A DNA stretch of 64,000 nucleotides from contig OY987225.1 in the NCBI GenBank assembly GCA_963920705.1, positions 2,244,501-2,308,500 on the forward strand, in the 5' to 3' direction. A program made the translations under genes and the position numbers. The stretch is from Odiellus spinosus. Taxonomy: Eukaryota; Arthropoda; Arachnida; Opiliones; Phalangiidae. Position 1 is the stretch's first letter. Each line of letters begins with the position of its first letter. Under the pieces are notes generated by a model. That model searched no databases, was not told where the DNA came from, and worked only from the letters and a program-made list of their open reading frames with translations. This document shows, piece by piece, positions 33,601-45,413 of this stretch.

Positions 33601-34795
33601 GAGCTCGTAAGCTAAAATCACCGCCGTGAGAGCTCGTAAGCTAAAATCACCGCCGTGAGAGCTCGTAAGCTAAAATCACCGCCGTGAGAGCTCGTAAGCT
33701 AAAATCACCGCCGTGAGAGCTCGTAAGCTAAAATCACCGCCGTGAGAGCTCGTAAGCTAAAATCACCGCCGTGAGAGCTCGTAAGCTAAAATCACCGCCG
33801 TGAGAGCTCGTAAGCTAAAATCACCGCCGTGAGAGCTCGTAAGCTAAAATCACCGCCGTGAGAGCTCGTAAGCTAAAATCACCGCCGTGAGAGCTCGTAA
33901 GCTAAAATCACCGCCGTGAGAGCTCGTAAGCTAAAATCACCGCCGTGAGAGCTCGTAAGCTAAAATCACCGCCGTGAGAGCTCGTAAGCTAAAATCACCG
34001 CCGTGAGAGCTCGTAAGCTAAAATCACCGCCGTGAGAGCTCGTAAGCTAAAATCACCGCCGTGAGAGCTCGTAAGCTAAAATCACCGCCGTGAGAGCTCG
34101 TAAGCTAAAATCACCGCCGTGAGAGCTCGTAAGCTAAAATCACCGCCGTGAGAGCTCGTAAGCTAAAATCACCGCCGTGAGAGCTCGTAAGCTAAAATCA
34201 CCGCCGTGAGAGCTCGTAAGCTAAAATCACCGCCGTGAGAGCTCGTAAGCTAAAATCACCGCCGTGAGAGCTCGTAAGCTAAAATCACCGCCGTGAGAGC
34301 TCGTAAGCTAAAATCACCGCCGTGAGAGCTCGTAAGCTAAAATCACCGCCGTGAGAGCTCGTAAGCTAAAATCACCGCCGTGAGAGCTCGTAAGCTAAAA
34401 TCACCGCCGTGAGAGCTCGTAAGCTAAAATCACCGCCGTGAGAGCTCGTAAGCTAAAATCACCGCCGTGAGAGCTCGTAAGCTAAAATCACCGCCGTGAG
34501 AGCTCGTAAGCTAAAATCACCGCCGTGAGAGCTCGTAAGCTAAAATCACCGCCGTGAGAGCTCGTAAGCTAAAATCACCGCCGTGAGAGCTCGTAAGCTA
34601 AAATCACCGCCGTGAGAGCTCGTAAGCTAAAATCACCGCCGTGAGAGCTCGTAAGCTAAAATCACCGCCGTGAGAGCTCGTAAGCTAAAATCACCGCCGT
34701 GAGAGCTCGTAAGCTAAAATCACCGCCGTGAGAGCTCGTAAGCTAAAATCCCCGCCGTGAGAGCTCGTAAGCTAAAATCACCGCCGTGAGAGCTT
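30652..34795. repeat. 29-bp satellite, about 142 copies
   Basis: Unbroken head-to-tail copies of a 29-bp unit containing TCACCGCCGTGAGAGCTCGT and AAGCTAAAA. It is extremely uniform: I saw single-base changes only near the first unit (CACCCCCG), at about 31231 (AAGTT), and in the next-to-last unit (CCCCGCC at about 34750). The final unit breaks off at AGCTTGCG. The unit has a SacI-like GAGCTC palindrome and stop codons in every frame, so it is not coding. Confidence 0.98.
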
Positions 34796-35140
34796 GCGAG
34801 AACGTTTCTGGGCTGGAGCGTTAGGCCGAATTGATGTGAAGTACTTTAATTTTAAAGTCAGAATTCCTTGAGATCTTGAATATATGTCTTCTATTTGATT
34901 AATTGCAGTAGCTTTTATGACGGGGAAAATATCTTTAACCTCAAAGTGGTGTAGTGGTTCCGCTAAATTTCTTCCCTCATTTGACTGGCCAATGAAACAG
35001 GTTAAACGTGACGTGTGATGCCTAGGTTAGGCCATAAGCAGGAAGTAATTTCGGCTATATGGAATCATTTCAATGACCGGTGTAAATTCCTGTTATTGAT
35101 TTGTTACTCAGCGTTTGGGATGATGAAATATTTTGCTTTA
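34796..35140. other. Satellite flank and 3' flank of IR-B
   Basis: Unique-looking sequence between the satellite and the IR-B stop codon. AATAAAGC in minus reading (about 35136-35129) lies just past the stop and may act as a poly(A) signal. Confidence 0.35.
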
Positions 35141-35372
35141 TTATTTTCGTAAACGTAGTCTGTTACTTAAGTGATAACAGACTATTTTACACACTAATAA
35201 AATGCTTGAAATGCACATTCCAAGGAACCATAGAATAAAAACGTAAAACGCTTCTTTCGTTCCGAATATCTGATCGCCTTTCGAACGCTCGTTCCAAGTA
35301 AACATATCCCATTCGTATTTAGTCGTTGTTGTTGGAATACTTAAACATTGAGTTTCAAACGTTCTGTACAAT
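35141..35372 (-). CDS. IR-B last exon: C-terminal helix
   Basis: Acceptor CTTTTCAG; encodes LYRTFETQCLSIPTTTTKYE, then GTKEAFYVFILWFLGMCISS and a tail ending NRLRLRK. Confidence 0.9.
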
Positions 35373-38300
35373 CTGAAAAGAAAGGACACCATGAGTTGTG
35401 AGGATAATCGACACGAATTACGTTAAAGGGAGAATGCAACCTAATTACAAGTTTTTTTTATTAGGCCAGGATTGGACCAGTTTTAGTTGCTCTCTTGATC
35501 GCTAGCTGGCACTTCAACCGAAATATTTTCAAGAAATTTTCTCTCGTGTTTTCTCTCTATACAAGCTCTGACGTCATGAGACCCGACTGAGATACCAGAC
35601 TGGGACTAGCAATCTGGTTACTTAGAGAAAATAATCCGCTTATGCTATAACTATATATAGATTGTGTTTATGCTGGATCTAACGTGTATCACTACAAAAT
35701 ATTACCTCCCCGACGAGGTAATTACCTCACCTAACCCTATCTTAAATAAAAAAGAATAGAAATGTGTATATACGTTGGGTAACTGAAGCGGAAGAGTAGA
35801 AGGATCAGTGTTCTTTTGATTCACCGTTCGGTATTTCCCTTCTATGTTACAGGGTATAAATATTTCTCTCATTGACCTCAAGTAATCAGAGAATTAAAAA
35901 CGGTGGAATGACGTAATCAATAAGTTACGATGAGGAATTGATTAATTTTCTATTTAAGTGAAAATAAGCAGCCCTTCAGGGTATTGCGGGCCGCAGAGGT
36001 CATTTCTAGAAATGAGATTCCATAAATTGGTTTGGGTCGTGGGAGCTAGTTACTGTTGAAGATTCCGATACTACAATACTCGAGCTGCATGCTAACCATA
36101 ATTTATTGAGTATCAAACTAAGTTACTAATGCTTTAAAAATTATGAGTAAAAAAACAGCATTGAACTATTTCGAAATCTACCACGTAAATATTTAACCAA
36201 GACATTGGCATCATATGGTAAAATATACTTCTACGGATTGTTATGTTTGACCTTGACTGCGTGCCATCTTCCTGTTGTAATTTTTTCCTTTTCCCATCCG
36301 CTTACTCGTGAGGGACGGTGAAAAGGGGATAAAGATTTTTCCTGTCCGCTTTAGGTAAAGGGTCCCTGACTAAATTACCTACCCGGAGTTAATGATTTCC
36401 ATACAATCGTTTGATATTGTTGGAGCGAAGGGAATTGACATAATGGTCTGTAATATTATGTCTTTTCCAATATATACACCAACGTGTTCCTTAATAAGGT
36501 CCGTGGAAGGAAAGTTAAATTCGATCGGTGTTGTGTAGCCGAGAGGCAAATTGAAATTAAGAACGAAGTGGCTGCCGTGAAACCTCACAGGCGCTCCGTC
36601 ATTGGTAAAGAAGTTATTGTAACTGTAAAGTCCATCTAAAGCCCGTGACCTCTCGTAAATTTTCACGCCCGGATAGTGTTCCTATAATAAGAAAAATAAT
36701 TACCATAAGTTAGACTCATCCATAGGCATAATGTTGCCGGCATTTAAGATCTAAACTTGGCGCGCTTACGCATATACCCCCCCCCCCCCCCCGTGTGAGA
36801 GATTTGGGTACCACCGGAAAACGGGTCGTATTTCTAGATTTAAGCATGAAATTAAGGTCTTAATAATAGATAGCCTCCTATGTCTCGCAAATCCTTAGCC
36901 GTCGATTAAGACAGTGCTGCTGCTCGTATAGAATCACGCTATAGATAGATGGTGCATTATTTTATTCACTTATTACTATATCTCGCAAAGACTAAGTCGT
37001 CGATTACGACATCGTGCCACCGACTACCCTAATCTTTCATTTACGTGACAGCGAGGTTTTTTCGACACAAGGATACTGACTTTTTGACAGGTTTGACCTG
37101 ACTATATAAAGGACCCTTTTAAGGGTTTAATGTGAACCGTATGAGGCTTTAATACCGTTAATATCTACTTAAAACTATTTTTTGAACATTTATGCAGTCT
37201 TAGTTGGGAAGCATATCCACACAGTAGGAAAGACATCTAGACAAGCAATTGATTAGACTCTTAATTACACAACTAAAGAGTTTGGGAGGTGTCTCCCAGT
37301 GGCGGCGGACGGTTCTTATTTGGGGGGGGGGGGGACATTTTTCGTTAAAGAACTTGGAAACAAGTTGCTCAAGACCAATATACCTGAAGGCTATGGTTGT
37401 ACCAAGAAGGATCAGACAAGGAGAGGAAAAGTGGGGCTGCGTTGAGTTAGAGAGAGAAAAGCCAACCTCCCACTCGGTTGGAAAGGTGGATAGGAAATTA
37501 TCGAGGTAACCTGTTGTCACGTGGTCGCTAGCGTCGTCGGCTACTACGCGTCTCATAAAGGATCCATTTTACCCACGTGACAACAATTTACCAAGAAGCA
37601 ACTCTACCCCCGTCTGTCCCCCGTTCTCCCAGAGTGGGAGTTTAGGCCGACGCAGTAGGAACCGGGCCGTTCCCGCTTTTCCTCTCCTTGTCTGATCCTT
37701 CTTGGTTGTACCATCGCTCTTCTACAGACGGACTCGCGTAGAAATAAATCATATACCTTATTTAAAGACAGTCTCTTTATAATTTTTGTTATTATATTAT
37801 ATTATTTTCTTAAAAACTCCAAACAGGTTGAGATTATAGACTGATTTTTCTTATAATTCATTGAATTCAATTATATTCTGAGATTAATCAGAGTATTGAC
37901 TGAACAATTTGGGGAGGGACACGTATATTGGTTGTCCCCACCTGGTTTAATTGAGGGGGGACAATGTCCCCCTGTCCTCACCCGTTCCGCCGCCACTGGT
38001 GTCTCCCATCTCCTCTAAACTACTAGCGTTACTTACTTTAAGGAAGTCGCAAAAATAGTGTTCTTTGGAAATGAAGGGAACGCAGTCGGGGTCGCTTAAG
38101 ATGTCATCGATGCCATCGAGCATACGAAACGTAGTTGGAACGTCCGACATTTGAAATGCGAGTATCGAATTATTTATGACAAAAACGCAAAACAACCAAA
38201 TTCCCAGTAACACTCGCGATAATTGCGACTCCGGATTTACGGCACTACCTGTAAAATTATGATTTGATTATTAAATTAGCCTAGGCGTATAACTAATTAA

Positions 38301-40906
38301 GAAGTCTTAAATAAAGCGCTTATATTTTAGTTAATTTTATTTTGATTATACAATTTTAGACGATATCTAAAAATACTTTTCAATAGCCCCATATTCATGC
38401 GAATATGGGTTTGCATCTTCTACAATCTATTTGATGAAGTTTTCCTATATCAATTTCCGGATCATAAAGCTCGTTGCATAATCGCAAGTTTCAAGACCAG
38501 TGTCAGTCCGGAGAATAAAAACAGGAAATAAACTAGTACTGGTAGATTTGCAATAATAAAAACTTCATAACTGTAATATTCTCTGTATAGACTTTTTGCC
38601 GCGCCTTATGAAGGGGCTACCATTTTGCCCGATCCCCGTAGATCCCATTTCGTATTTTCAAGGGTCGTTACTCGTAAATGGGTATGTGCAAGAATCCATT
38701 CAGGTTCCATAAGAATATGGGAGCATAGCTTTAGCCTCTGGTACCATCCTCCCAAACTTTGAAACAAAAGTTCGTCCGCAATTTTCGCAACATTTGTACG
38801 CTTAGATCTTTTTTCGGTCGGCTCCATTTTTATTACCCAAAATATTATGTCAAGGTCGTTAGTGGCGCGGGTTTTTTTTTTTTTTTTTTTTTTAATTGAG
38901 AATGGGTGGTCGGATTACTCTGACCGTGCACCTCGACTAGAAGTCCATTGTGCATAGTGGCTCCCCCCTCCCCCCCACCTGTCCGTGCGCAGGGTGGGGG
39001 TAGTGTTCCATCCTTGTCGTGGTGAGGGGGCCCGAGTTCTAGGATCCGTCCTAGTTCCGCGAATTGGAACACGGCCGTCTCGCCCACACCCGGCCGACTC
39101 GTGGGGCCCGTCCTGGGCCCTGGCAGCTCCCTCTGCCTTTGAGTCGGTCTTGTTGGGTCACGGTTACATTACGGAGGCCGTATGGCGCAGCTGTGTGGGT
39201 TCTGGTCGCCAAGCCGTTTCTCCACCTTTTGTTGCCTTAGCCTCCTCACGTGTGTGCGGGAGCACTGGTCTGGGGTTCTTCGGTTCCCGCTGTTTGACCT
39301 TGTTACCCGTTCCGGGCACGGTTTCGCGTGCGGCACTTTAGGGACAAATGATGCAGCCGCACGGATTGGCGGGGGTGTTATGTGTTACCCAGCACGGTGC
39401 ACCCCCTTAACAATCAAAACTGATGCATAGTGGCGCGGGTTAATAATAGATGTCAGTAGCGATTTACTTGAAAAATCGATTCGAAGCGGACGAACTTTTC
39501 CTACAAAGTTTGGGAGGATGGTTATTGAATCGCGGCCCTCCCATATTCTTATGGAACCTGAATGAATTCTTGGTATGTAATTACGCCTTTATATCCCAAA
39601 CTTACTTTTAAGAAACAACAAAGGAGACAAATTCCACATGATGTTTAAAGGTTTATTAAGAAGGAGATTGCGAAGGTACGCCTTCTCGTGCTTCGGCTTT
39701 TTGATATCCCTGACACGGTGAAATTCCGAGTCAATACACAAAGCCAGACTAACAAAGTAATACAAAATACAGAAAATCCAGCAGACCTGCGTTGTAGGTA
39801 ACGGAAACATAATTGGAGTTAATTATTCTCTCAACATTTAAAAAATATAAATAATTATAAGAATCATGTTGAAAACAGAAAACGGCGAGTTTATAATTTT
39901 AGGCTAATTATTTTAAATATTATAAATGAAAATGTTCATCTGTTTGAAAAAAGCTCATGAACACACCGCCTCCGTGACATCCTATAAAGAGTAAGCTGAC
40001 TGGTAAACAGGTATACTAATGGGAAATATCAGTACACGCATAAAATAAATTCATTCTGGCTGCTCACAGACGACAATTTCAAATATCATATTTCAAGTTT
40101 AAAATATAGCTCGCCAATCTTCTAGGGCAATCAAAGTACTATCAAGAATAGATTCAACACAAGAATATGGAAGAGCTATACCTTTGTCTGCGCGCTAGTC
40201 ACAATCGGGCTAAGCCTATGGGGGTCTTACGCCGCGCCTCATGTCACGTGCACAGGAAGCGGTTGGCGGTTTTTTACGATAAGTACGGCGGGATATAAGC
40301 TGCGGGGATAGGCACTGGCGGCAGAGCTAGCTCTCTGTCGCGGACCTCGAAAGCTCGTGATAGGGTGAAAATCATAACGCATATAACGTCAAATCTAGTA
40401 AGCTCCTCCCGTTCGAAACTAGCGATATACCAGAGGTAAAGCGTACGGTTCGATATTCTTGTGTTGAATCTATTCTTGGTAAAAGCAATATAATGTGACA
40501 TCTAAGTCTACTGATTTCCTGTAGGATTTCAATTGCTCCATCAATTTACCCATCCTTATTTTCTGAAAAACGCAATTTCTTTCGAAAACGATACGGTAAA
40601 AAATATTATGTTTAAATTTTTGTTAGCTTCTTTTTCCTTTTTTTTTTATGAGGTCTTTCTTTAAGAACGCAATAATTTTTATCCCGGAATGTACAGTACC
40701 TTTAACGGACGAGATTTTGGATTTAACGGGTTTGATATATTTACTTGTTTGTCCACTAAAAATATCTTGTCTGCTGACGAGGTTTCAATAGCAACTGGAT
40801 TAAAAGACACGAATACCATGTCTTCGACGTAGAAAATATTCGAAAGCTTCGTTTGCTGAAATGTTTTCAATTCTAGATTTACTCCGTGAACGTGGACATC
40901 GTATCC
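35141..40906 (-). CDS. Ionotropic receptor (IR) gene IR-B, divergent type
   Basis: A ligand-gated cation channel of the insect chemosensory IR family. Exons in transcript order with consistent phases: 40906-40700, 39786-39606, 38248-38037, 36681-36383, 35372-35141. Exon 1 of this set starts GYDVHVHGVNLEL and belongs to ligand-binding half S1. The second encodes helix M1 (VCWIFCILYYFVSLALC) and the pore region. The third encodes LSRVLLGIWLFCVFVINNS (M2/M3-type helix) and DGIDDILSDPDCVPF. The fourth is S2 (EHYPGVKIYERS, IPFAPTISNDCMEIINSG). The last has the C-terminal helix AFYVFILWFLGMCISSILLV and a short basic tail, TAA at 35143-35141. The N-terminal domain is not securely placed; possible 5' exons lie near 46.1-46.4 kb. 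Introns hold a hAT element, a 7-bp-duplication MITE with a retroposon, and MITE C copies. Ligand unknown. Confidence 0.87.
36383..36681 (-). CDS. IR-B exon: S2 ligand-binding half
   Basis: 99 codons plus two bases, EHYPGVKIYERSRALDG to MEIINSG; acceptor TTATTATAG, donor GTAGGT. The split Gly codon continues as ...NSGLYRTFE in the next exon. Confidence 0.9.
36777..36793. repeat. Poly(C) run
   Basis: About 16 consecutive C after TATAC in an IR-B intron. Length may be unreliable in the assembly. Confidence 0.9.
37297..37998. mobile_element. hAT-type non-autonomous element in an IR-B intron
   Basis: 702 bp with ends CAGTGGCGGCGGACGG and CCGTTCCGCCGCCACTG and a perfect 8-bp duplication GTGTCTCC (37289-37296 and 37999-38006). 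It has a poly(G) run at 37321-37333. The right duplication is only about 30 bp from the exon at 38037. Confidence 0.93.
37402..37705. mobile_element. MITE nested in the hAT element, 5-bp duplication
   Basis: Ends CCAAGAAGGATCAGACAAGG and CCTTGTCTGATCCTTCTTGG with mirrored AGAGGAAAAG; 5-bp duplication TTGTA at 37397-37401 and 37706-37710. Same duplication length and CC...GG ends as family B, but a different sequence. Confidence 0.88.
38037..38248 (-). CDS. IR-B exon: M3-type helix and S2 start
   Basis: Acceptor TTTTACAG; encodes SAVNPESQLSRVLLGIWLFC through KEHYFCDFLK, donor GTAAGT. The R-x-L-x-G-x-W pattern is typical of IRs. Confidence 0.92.
38689..39572. mobile_element. Foldback element with CAAGAAT ends, split by a retroposon
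   Basis: Arms of about 110 bp mirror each other: CATTCAGGTTCCATAAGAAT, ATATGGGAG and CCATCCTCCCAAACTTTG are shared. Ends CAAGAATCC...GAATTCTTG with flanking 7-mers GTATGTG/GTATGTA. A poly(A)-tailed insert at 38874-39428 separates the arms. Confidence 0.75.
38874..39428 (-). mobile_element. Retroposon with poly(A) tail (SINE-like or truncated LINE)
   Basis: A 13-bp target duplication AGTGGCGCGGGTT lies at 38861-38873 and 39429-39441. A T-run at the left end is the poly(A) tail of a minus-strand insert. The GC-rich body (GAGGGGGCCCGAGTTCT, CGTCCTAGTTCCGC) is related to 50290-50540. No reverse transcriptase seen. Confidence 0.8.
39606..39786 (-). CDS. IR-B exon: M1 and pore
   Basis: It starts VCWIFCILYYFVSLALCIDS and ends SPLLFLK plus one base; donor GTAAGT. 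A MITE ends only 34 bp inside the following intron. Confidence 0.88.
40143..40478 (-). mobile_element. MITE family C, copy 1
   Basis: Ends CAAGAATAGATTCAACACAA and mirror; inverted relative to copies 2-4. No matching 7-mer flanks (GTACTAT/GTAAAAG), unlike the other copies. In the IR-B intron between exons 40700 and 39786. Confidence 0.85.
40700..40906 (-). CDS. IR-B exon: S1 ligand-binding segment
   Basis: 69 codons, phase 0 at both ends, from GYDVHVHGVN to PLNPKSRPLK. Acceptor ATCTAG, donor GTACTG. Joins in frame to the M1 exon. Confidence 0.8.
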
Positions 40907-41667
40907 CTAGATGTATGAAATAAAATCGTCAATTTATTCGCAACGAAAAGATAATTTTTGTTCACTTAGAACAAGTGGACTTAAGATTAAATCCCAAACA
41001 ACGTATTTTTTTTTTTGTAAAATCCAACAATTTCACGCGCTTGTTAAAATTAATATAACGACAATTTTTAAAAGTATATGTATGTCAGTTGTTAATTAGA
41101 AAATAATCCGAAAATATTTGAAATTTTGTGAGGTTCCACTCTATTTATTCACTTTTGACTTCCTATTTCTCATCGCATCTCTTTGTAAAAAGTAGTTTTT
41201 TCTCTTTGCGAAAGAAACGTCGACTTTCCTCGTGGCAATTAATTTTCCATAGAGAGTGCACCTCAGCAGTGAGGAGACGGCGTTTCATTTCCGGATATTG
41301 TGATTAACGTTCTTCCCGTTACGGAAGTACTGGCTTAGTTCAGTGTCCGGAAGGATACCACCCATTTTATTTTCTTAAGAGGCGGCGAAAACGCGGCTAA
41401 TGTAAGGTAGAATTTAAACGGCGATGGCGGCGACGACGACAATAAACCAATAATTAAAACTAGTACTGCTACTCATACCGCTTATGATAATGATAATGAT
41501 TTTCGCAACTAGGTTGCAGGAAATCAGTATTTCCTCCTTATTGCAGTAAACATAATCTAATACGAACGAATTTCCACAGTTAAAGTCGTGGTGATCAAAA
41601 TTCGAAATATATAACATTATTAGTCTAAGTTCTCTTATCAGAATTTTAGCGTCGGTATGAATATTCG

Positions 41668-42007
41668 CAAGAATAGATTCAACACAAGAATTTCGAACCG
41701 TACGCTATACCTCTGGTATAACGCTAGTTTCGAGCGGGTGGAGCTTACTAGGTTTGACGTTGTATGCGTTATGATTTTCACCCTATCACGAGCTTTCGAG
41801 GTCCGCGACAGAAAGCTAGCTTTGCCGGCAGCGCCTATCCCTGCAGCCTGATATCCTCCCCCCGCACTTATCGTAGAAAAATGCCAATCGCTTCCTGCGC
41901 ACGTGACATGAGGCGCGGCGTAAGACCTCCGTAGGCTCCGCCAGATTGTGACTAGCGCGCGGACAAAGGTATAGCTCTTCCATATTCTTGTGTTAAATCT
42001 ATTCTTG
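41668..42007 (+). mobile_element. MITE family C, copy 2
   Basis: Perfect 7-bp duplication ATATTCG (41661-41667 and 42008-42014). Ends CAAGAATAGATTCAACACAA and TTGTGTTAAATCTATTCTTG. Confidence 0.9.
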
Positions 42008-42593
42008 ATATTCGTGAACTATAAATGGAAGAAAAGTCGAATTATACACTCTGTCATCAAGAGACCGATTTATCAATGTTTAAGGAATAAAATTCCAGTT
42101 ATATATAGTTAAAGATAAAAGAATCATTTATTGGTTTTTAGTCCCTTTAAAATTGCACATCTCATGGTCTTGTTTATGTTGTGAACATAATCAAGAGCTT
42201 TTTAAAAGTACTCGTCCTAGAGCAGATATGGCCTTTGAACGAACGACGTTGAATTATACCTGATTTCAGGATGGCGGGTGGGCTTTTACTACTAACAAAT
42301 AATTAATGTTTTAGTTTGGTGTGTCACAATGTTGGTATTCAAAAAAATTATTTTAGTGTTATGTCATTGGATTAGTGTTCGTTCGGGGACCCCGACCGTC
42401 GTGGATCCCCGACTTTGAAAACTTAGTCGGGGTTTTCCATTTTTCGGAGTTATATTTTCGTAATATAACTTTAAATTTACGGGCTTATGCACCTCGCTAA
42501 AATCCTAAAAATAGTTCCTTCTCTCCCTTTTTCGTGGGCGACAACAGAATGAACCAAGCCCGAATAGTGAATATCTCTCTCTAGCAACCTTGG

Positions 42594-45413
42594 CAGGGTG
42601 ACCAGGGAAAAAACTTGAAATTTTATAGGAAAAATAGGAAATTTAAGGGCGAATTATAGGAGAAAATAGGAAATTTAAGGGCGAATTGTAGGAGAAAATA
42701 GAAAATTTAAGTACGAATTATACTAGAAAATAGGAAATTTAAGGGCGAATTGTAGGAAAAAATAGGAAATTTATTAGCGAATTGTAGGAGAAAATAGGAA
42801 ATTTAAGGGCGAATTATACTAGATAATAGGAAATTTAAGGGCGAATTGTAGGAGAAAATAGGAAATTTAAGGGCGAATTGTAGGAAAAAATAGGAAATTT
42901 AAGGGCGAATTGTAGGAGAAAATAGGAAATTTAAGGGCGAATTATACTAGAAAATAGGAAATTTAAGGGCGAATTGTAGGAGAAAATAGGAAATTTAAGG
43001 GCGAATTGTAGGAGAAAATAGGAAATTTAAGGGCGAATTATACTAGAAAATAGGAAATTTAAGGGCGAATTGTAGGAGAAAATAGGAAATTTAAGTACGA
43101 ATTATACTAGAAAATAGGAAATTTAAGGGCGAATTGTAGGAAAAAATAGGAAATTTATTAGCGAATTGTAGGAGAAAATAGGAAATTTAAGGGCGAATTA
43201 TACTAGAAAATAGGAAATTTAAGGGCGAATTGTAGGAGAAAATAGGAAATTTAAGGGCGAATTGTAGGAAAAAATAGGAAATTTAAGGGCGAATTGTAGG
43301 AGAAAATAGGAAATTTAAGGGCGAATTATACTAGAAAATAGGAAATTTAAGGGCGAATTGTAGGAGAAAATAGGAAATTTAAGGGCGAATTGTAGGAGAA
43401 AATAGGAAATTTAAGGGCGAATTATACTAGAAAATAGGAAATTTAAGGGCGAATTGTAGGAGAAAATAGGAAATTTAAGGGCGAATTGTAGGAGAAAATA
43501 GGAAATTTAAGGGCGAATTGTAGGAAAAAATAGGAAATTTAAGGGCGAATTGTAGGAGAAAATAGGAAATTTAAGGGCGAGTTATAGAAGAAAATAGGAA
43601 ATTTAAGGGCGAATTATAGGAGAAAATAGGAAATTTAAGGGCGAATTATAGGAGAAAATAGGAAATTTAAGGGCGAATTGTAGGAGAAAATAGGAAATTT
43701 AAGTACGAATTATACTAGAAAATAGGAAATTTAAGGGCGAATTGTAGGAGAAAATAGGAAATTTAAGGGCGAATTATACTAGAAAATAGGAAATTTAAGG
43801 GCGAATTGTAGGAGAAAATAGAAAATTTAAGTACGAATTATACTAGAAAATAGGAAATTTAAGGGCGAATTGTAGGAAAAAATAGGAAATTTATTAGCGA
43901 ATTGTAGGAGAAAATAGGAAATTTAAGGGCGAATTATACTAGAAAATAGGAAATTTAAGGGCGAATTGTAGGAGAAAATAGGAAATTTAAGGGCGAATTG
44001 TAGGAAAAAATAGGAAATTTAAGGGCGAATTGTAGGAGAAAATAGGAAATTTAAGGGCGAATTATACTAGAAAATAGGAAATTTAAGGGCGAATTGTAGG
44101 AGAAAATAGGAAATTTAAGGGCGAATTATACTAGAAAATAGGAAATTTAAGGGCGAATTGTAGGAGAAAATAGAAAATTTAAGTACGAATTATACTAGAA
44201 AATAGGAAATTTAAGGGCGAATTGTAGGAAAAAATAGGAAATTTATTAGCGAATTGTAGGAGAAAATAGGAAATTTAAGGGCGAATTATACTAGAAAATA
44301 GGAAATTTAAGGGCGAATTGTAGGAGAAAATAGGAAATTTAAGGGCGAATTGTAGGAAAAAATAGGAAATTTAAGGGCGAATTGTAGGAGAAAATAGGAA
44401 ATTTAAGGGCGAATTATACTAGAAAATAGGAAATTTAAGGGCGAATTGTAGGAGAAAATAGGAAATTTAAGGGCGAATTGTAGGAGAAAATAGGAAATTT
44501 AAGGGCGAATTATAGGAGAAAATAGGAAATTTAAGGGCGAATTGTAGGAAAAAATAGGAAATTTAAGGGCGAATTGTAGGAGAAAATAGGAAATTTAAGG
44601 GCGAATTATACTAGAAAATAGGAAATTTAAGGGCGAATTGTAGGAGAAAATAGGAAATTTAAGGGCGAATTGTAGGAGAAAATAGGAAATTTAAGGGCGA
44701 ATTATACTAGAAAATAGGAAATTTAAGGGCGAATTGTAGGAGAAAATAGGAAATTTAAGTGCGAATTGTAGGAGAAAATAGGAAATTTAAGGGCGAATTG
44801 TAGGAAAAAATAGGAAATTTAAGGGCGAATTGTAGGAGAAAATAGGAAATTTAAGGGCGAGTTATAGAAGAAAATAGGAAATTTAAGGGCGAATTATAGG
44901 AGAAAATAGGAAATTTAAGGGCGAATTATAGGAGAAAATAGGAAATTTAAGGGCGAATTGTATTAGAAAAAAAAGGATTGAATATTTTAAATTATAGGAA
45001 ATATAGGATAAATAATATTGAAAATATAGGATAAATAATATTGAAAATATAGGATAAATAATATTGAAAATATAGGATAAATAATATTGAAAATATAGGA
45101 TAAATAATATTGAAAATATAGGATAAATAGCAGCGAATTTATAGGAAAAAATAGGATATCTTTTAATACGCATTTGATTTAGCATTTTTACCACATATTT
45201 ATCGCTTTTTGATTATCTTTAAAATCTTAATCTCTTCTGTTTTTGACTTTGGTGGAATTTTCTATTTTTGAAAAATTTTAAATTATACTTTTATTTGAAA
45301 ATGAATAACCTGATAACCGAAAAAAGGAAAAAAATAGGAAAATATAGGATAAAACCTTCAATTATAGGAATTTATAGGAAGACATTGAAAAAATAGGAAA
45401 TCTGGTCACCTTG
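42594..45413. repeat. 32-bp satellite enclosed by hAT-like inverted ends
   Basis: About 75 copies of a 32-bp unit (AAAATAGGAAATTTAAGGGC plus GAATTGTAGGAG or GAATTATACTAG) run from about 42610 to 44965, then five copies of a 23-bp unit (44995-45130) and diverged ATAGGAAA sequence. Variants recur in blocks of about 11-12 units (TTATTAGCGAATTG near 42770, 43155, 43890 and 44245), a higher-order pattern. The whole is bounded by CAGGGTGACCAG and CTGGTCACCTTG in inverted orientation, flanked by CCTTGG on both sides. Confidence 0.9.

Noticed and set aside
30652..34795. Possible CRISPR array
   Set aside because: All 29 bases repeat with no variable spacers and the DNA is eukaryotic; it is a satellite.
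38985..39430. Open frames in the GC-rich insert
   Set aside because: They lie within a poly(A)-tailed retroposon and match no protein; high GC alone removes stops.
41414..41617. Candidate IR-B exon (FDHHDFNCGNSFVLDY...)
   Set aside because: Considered as a 5' exon of IR-B, but no convincing splice sites or family motif; left unannotated.
44883..45194. Repeat peptide YPIFSILFILYFQYY
   Set aside because: Translation of the 23-bp tandem repeat at the end of the satellite.
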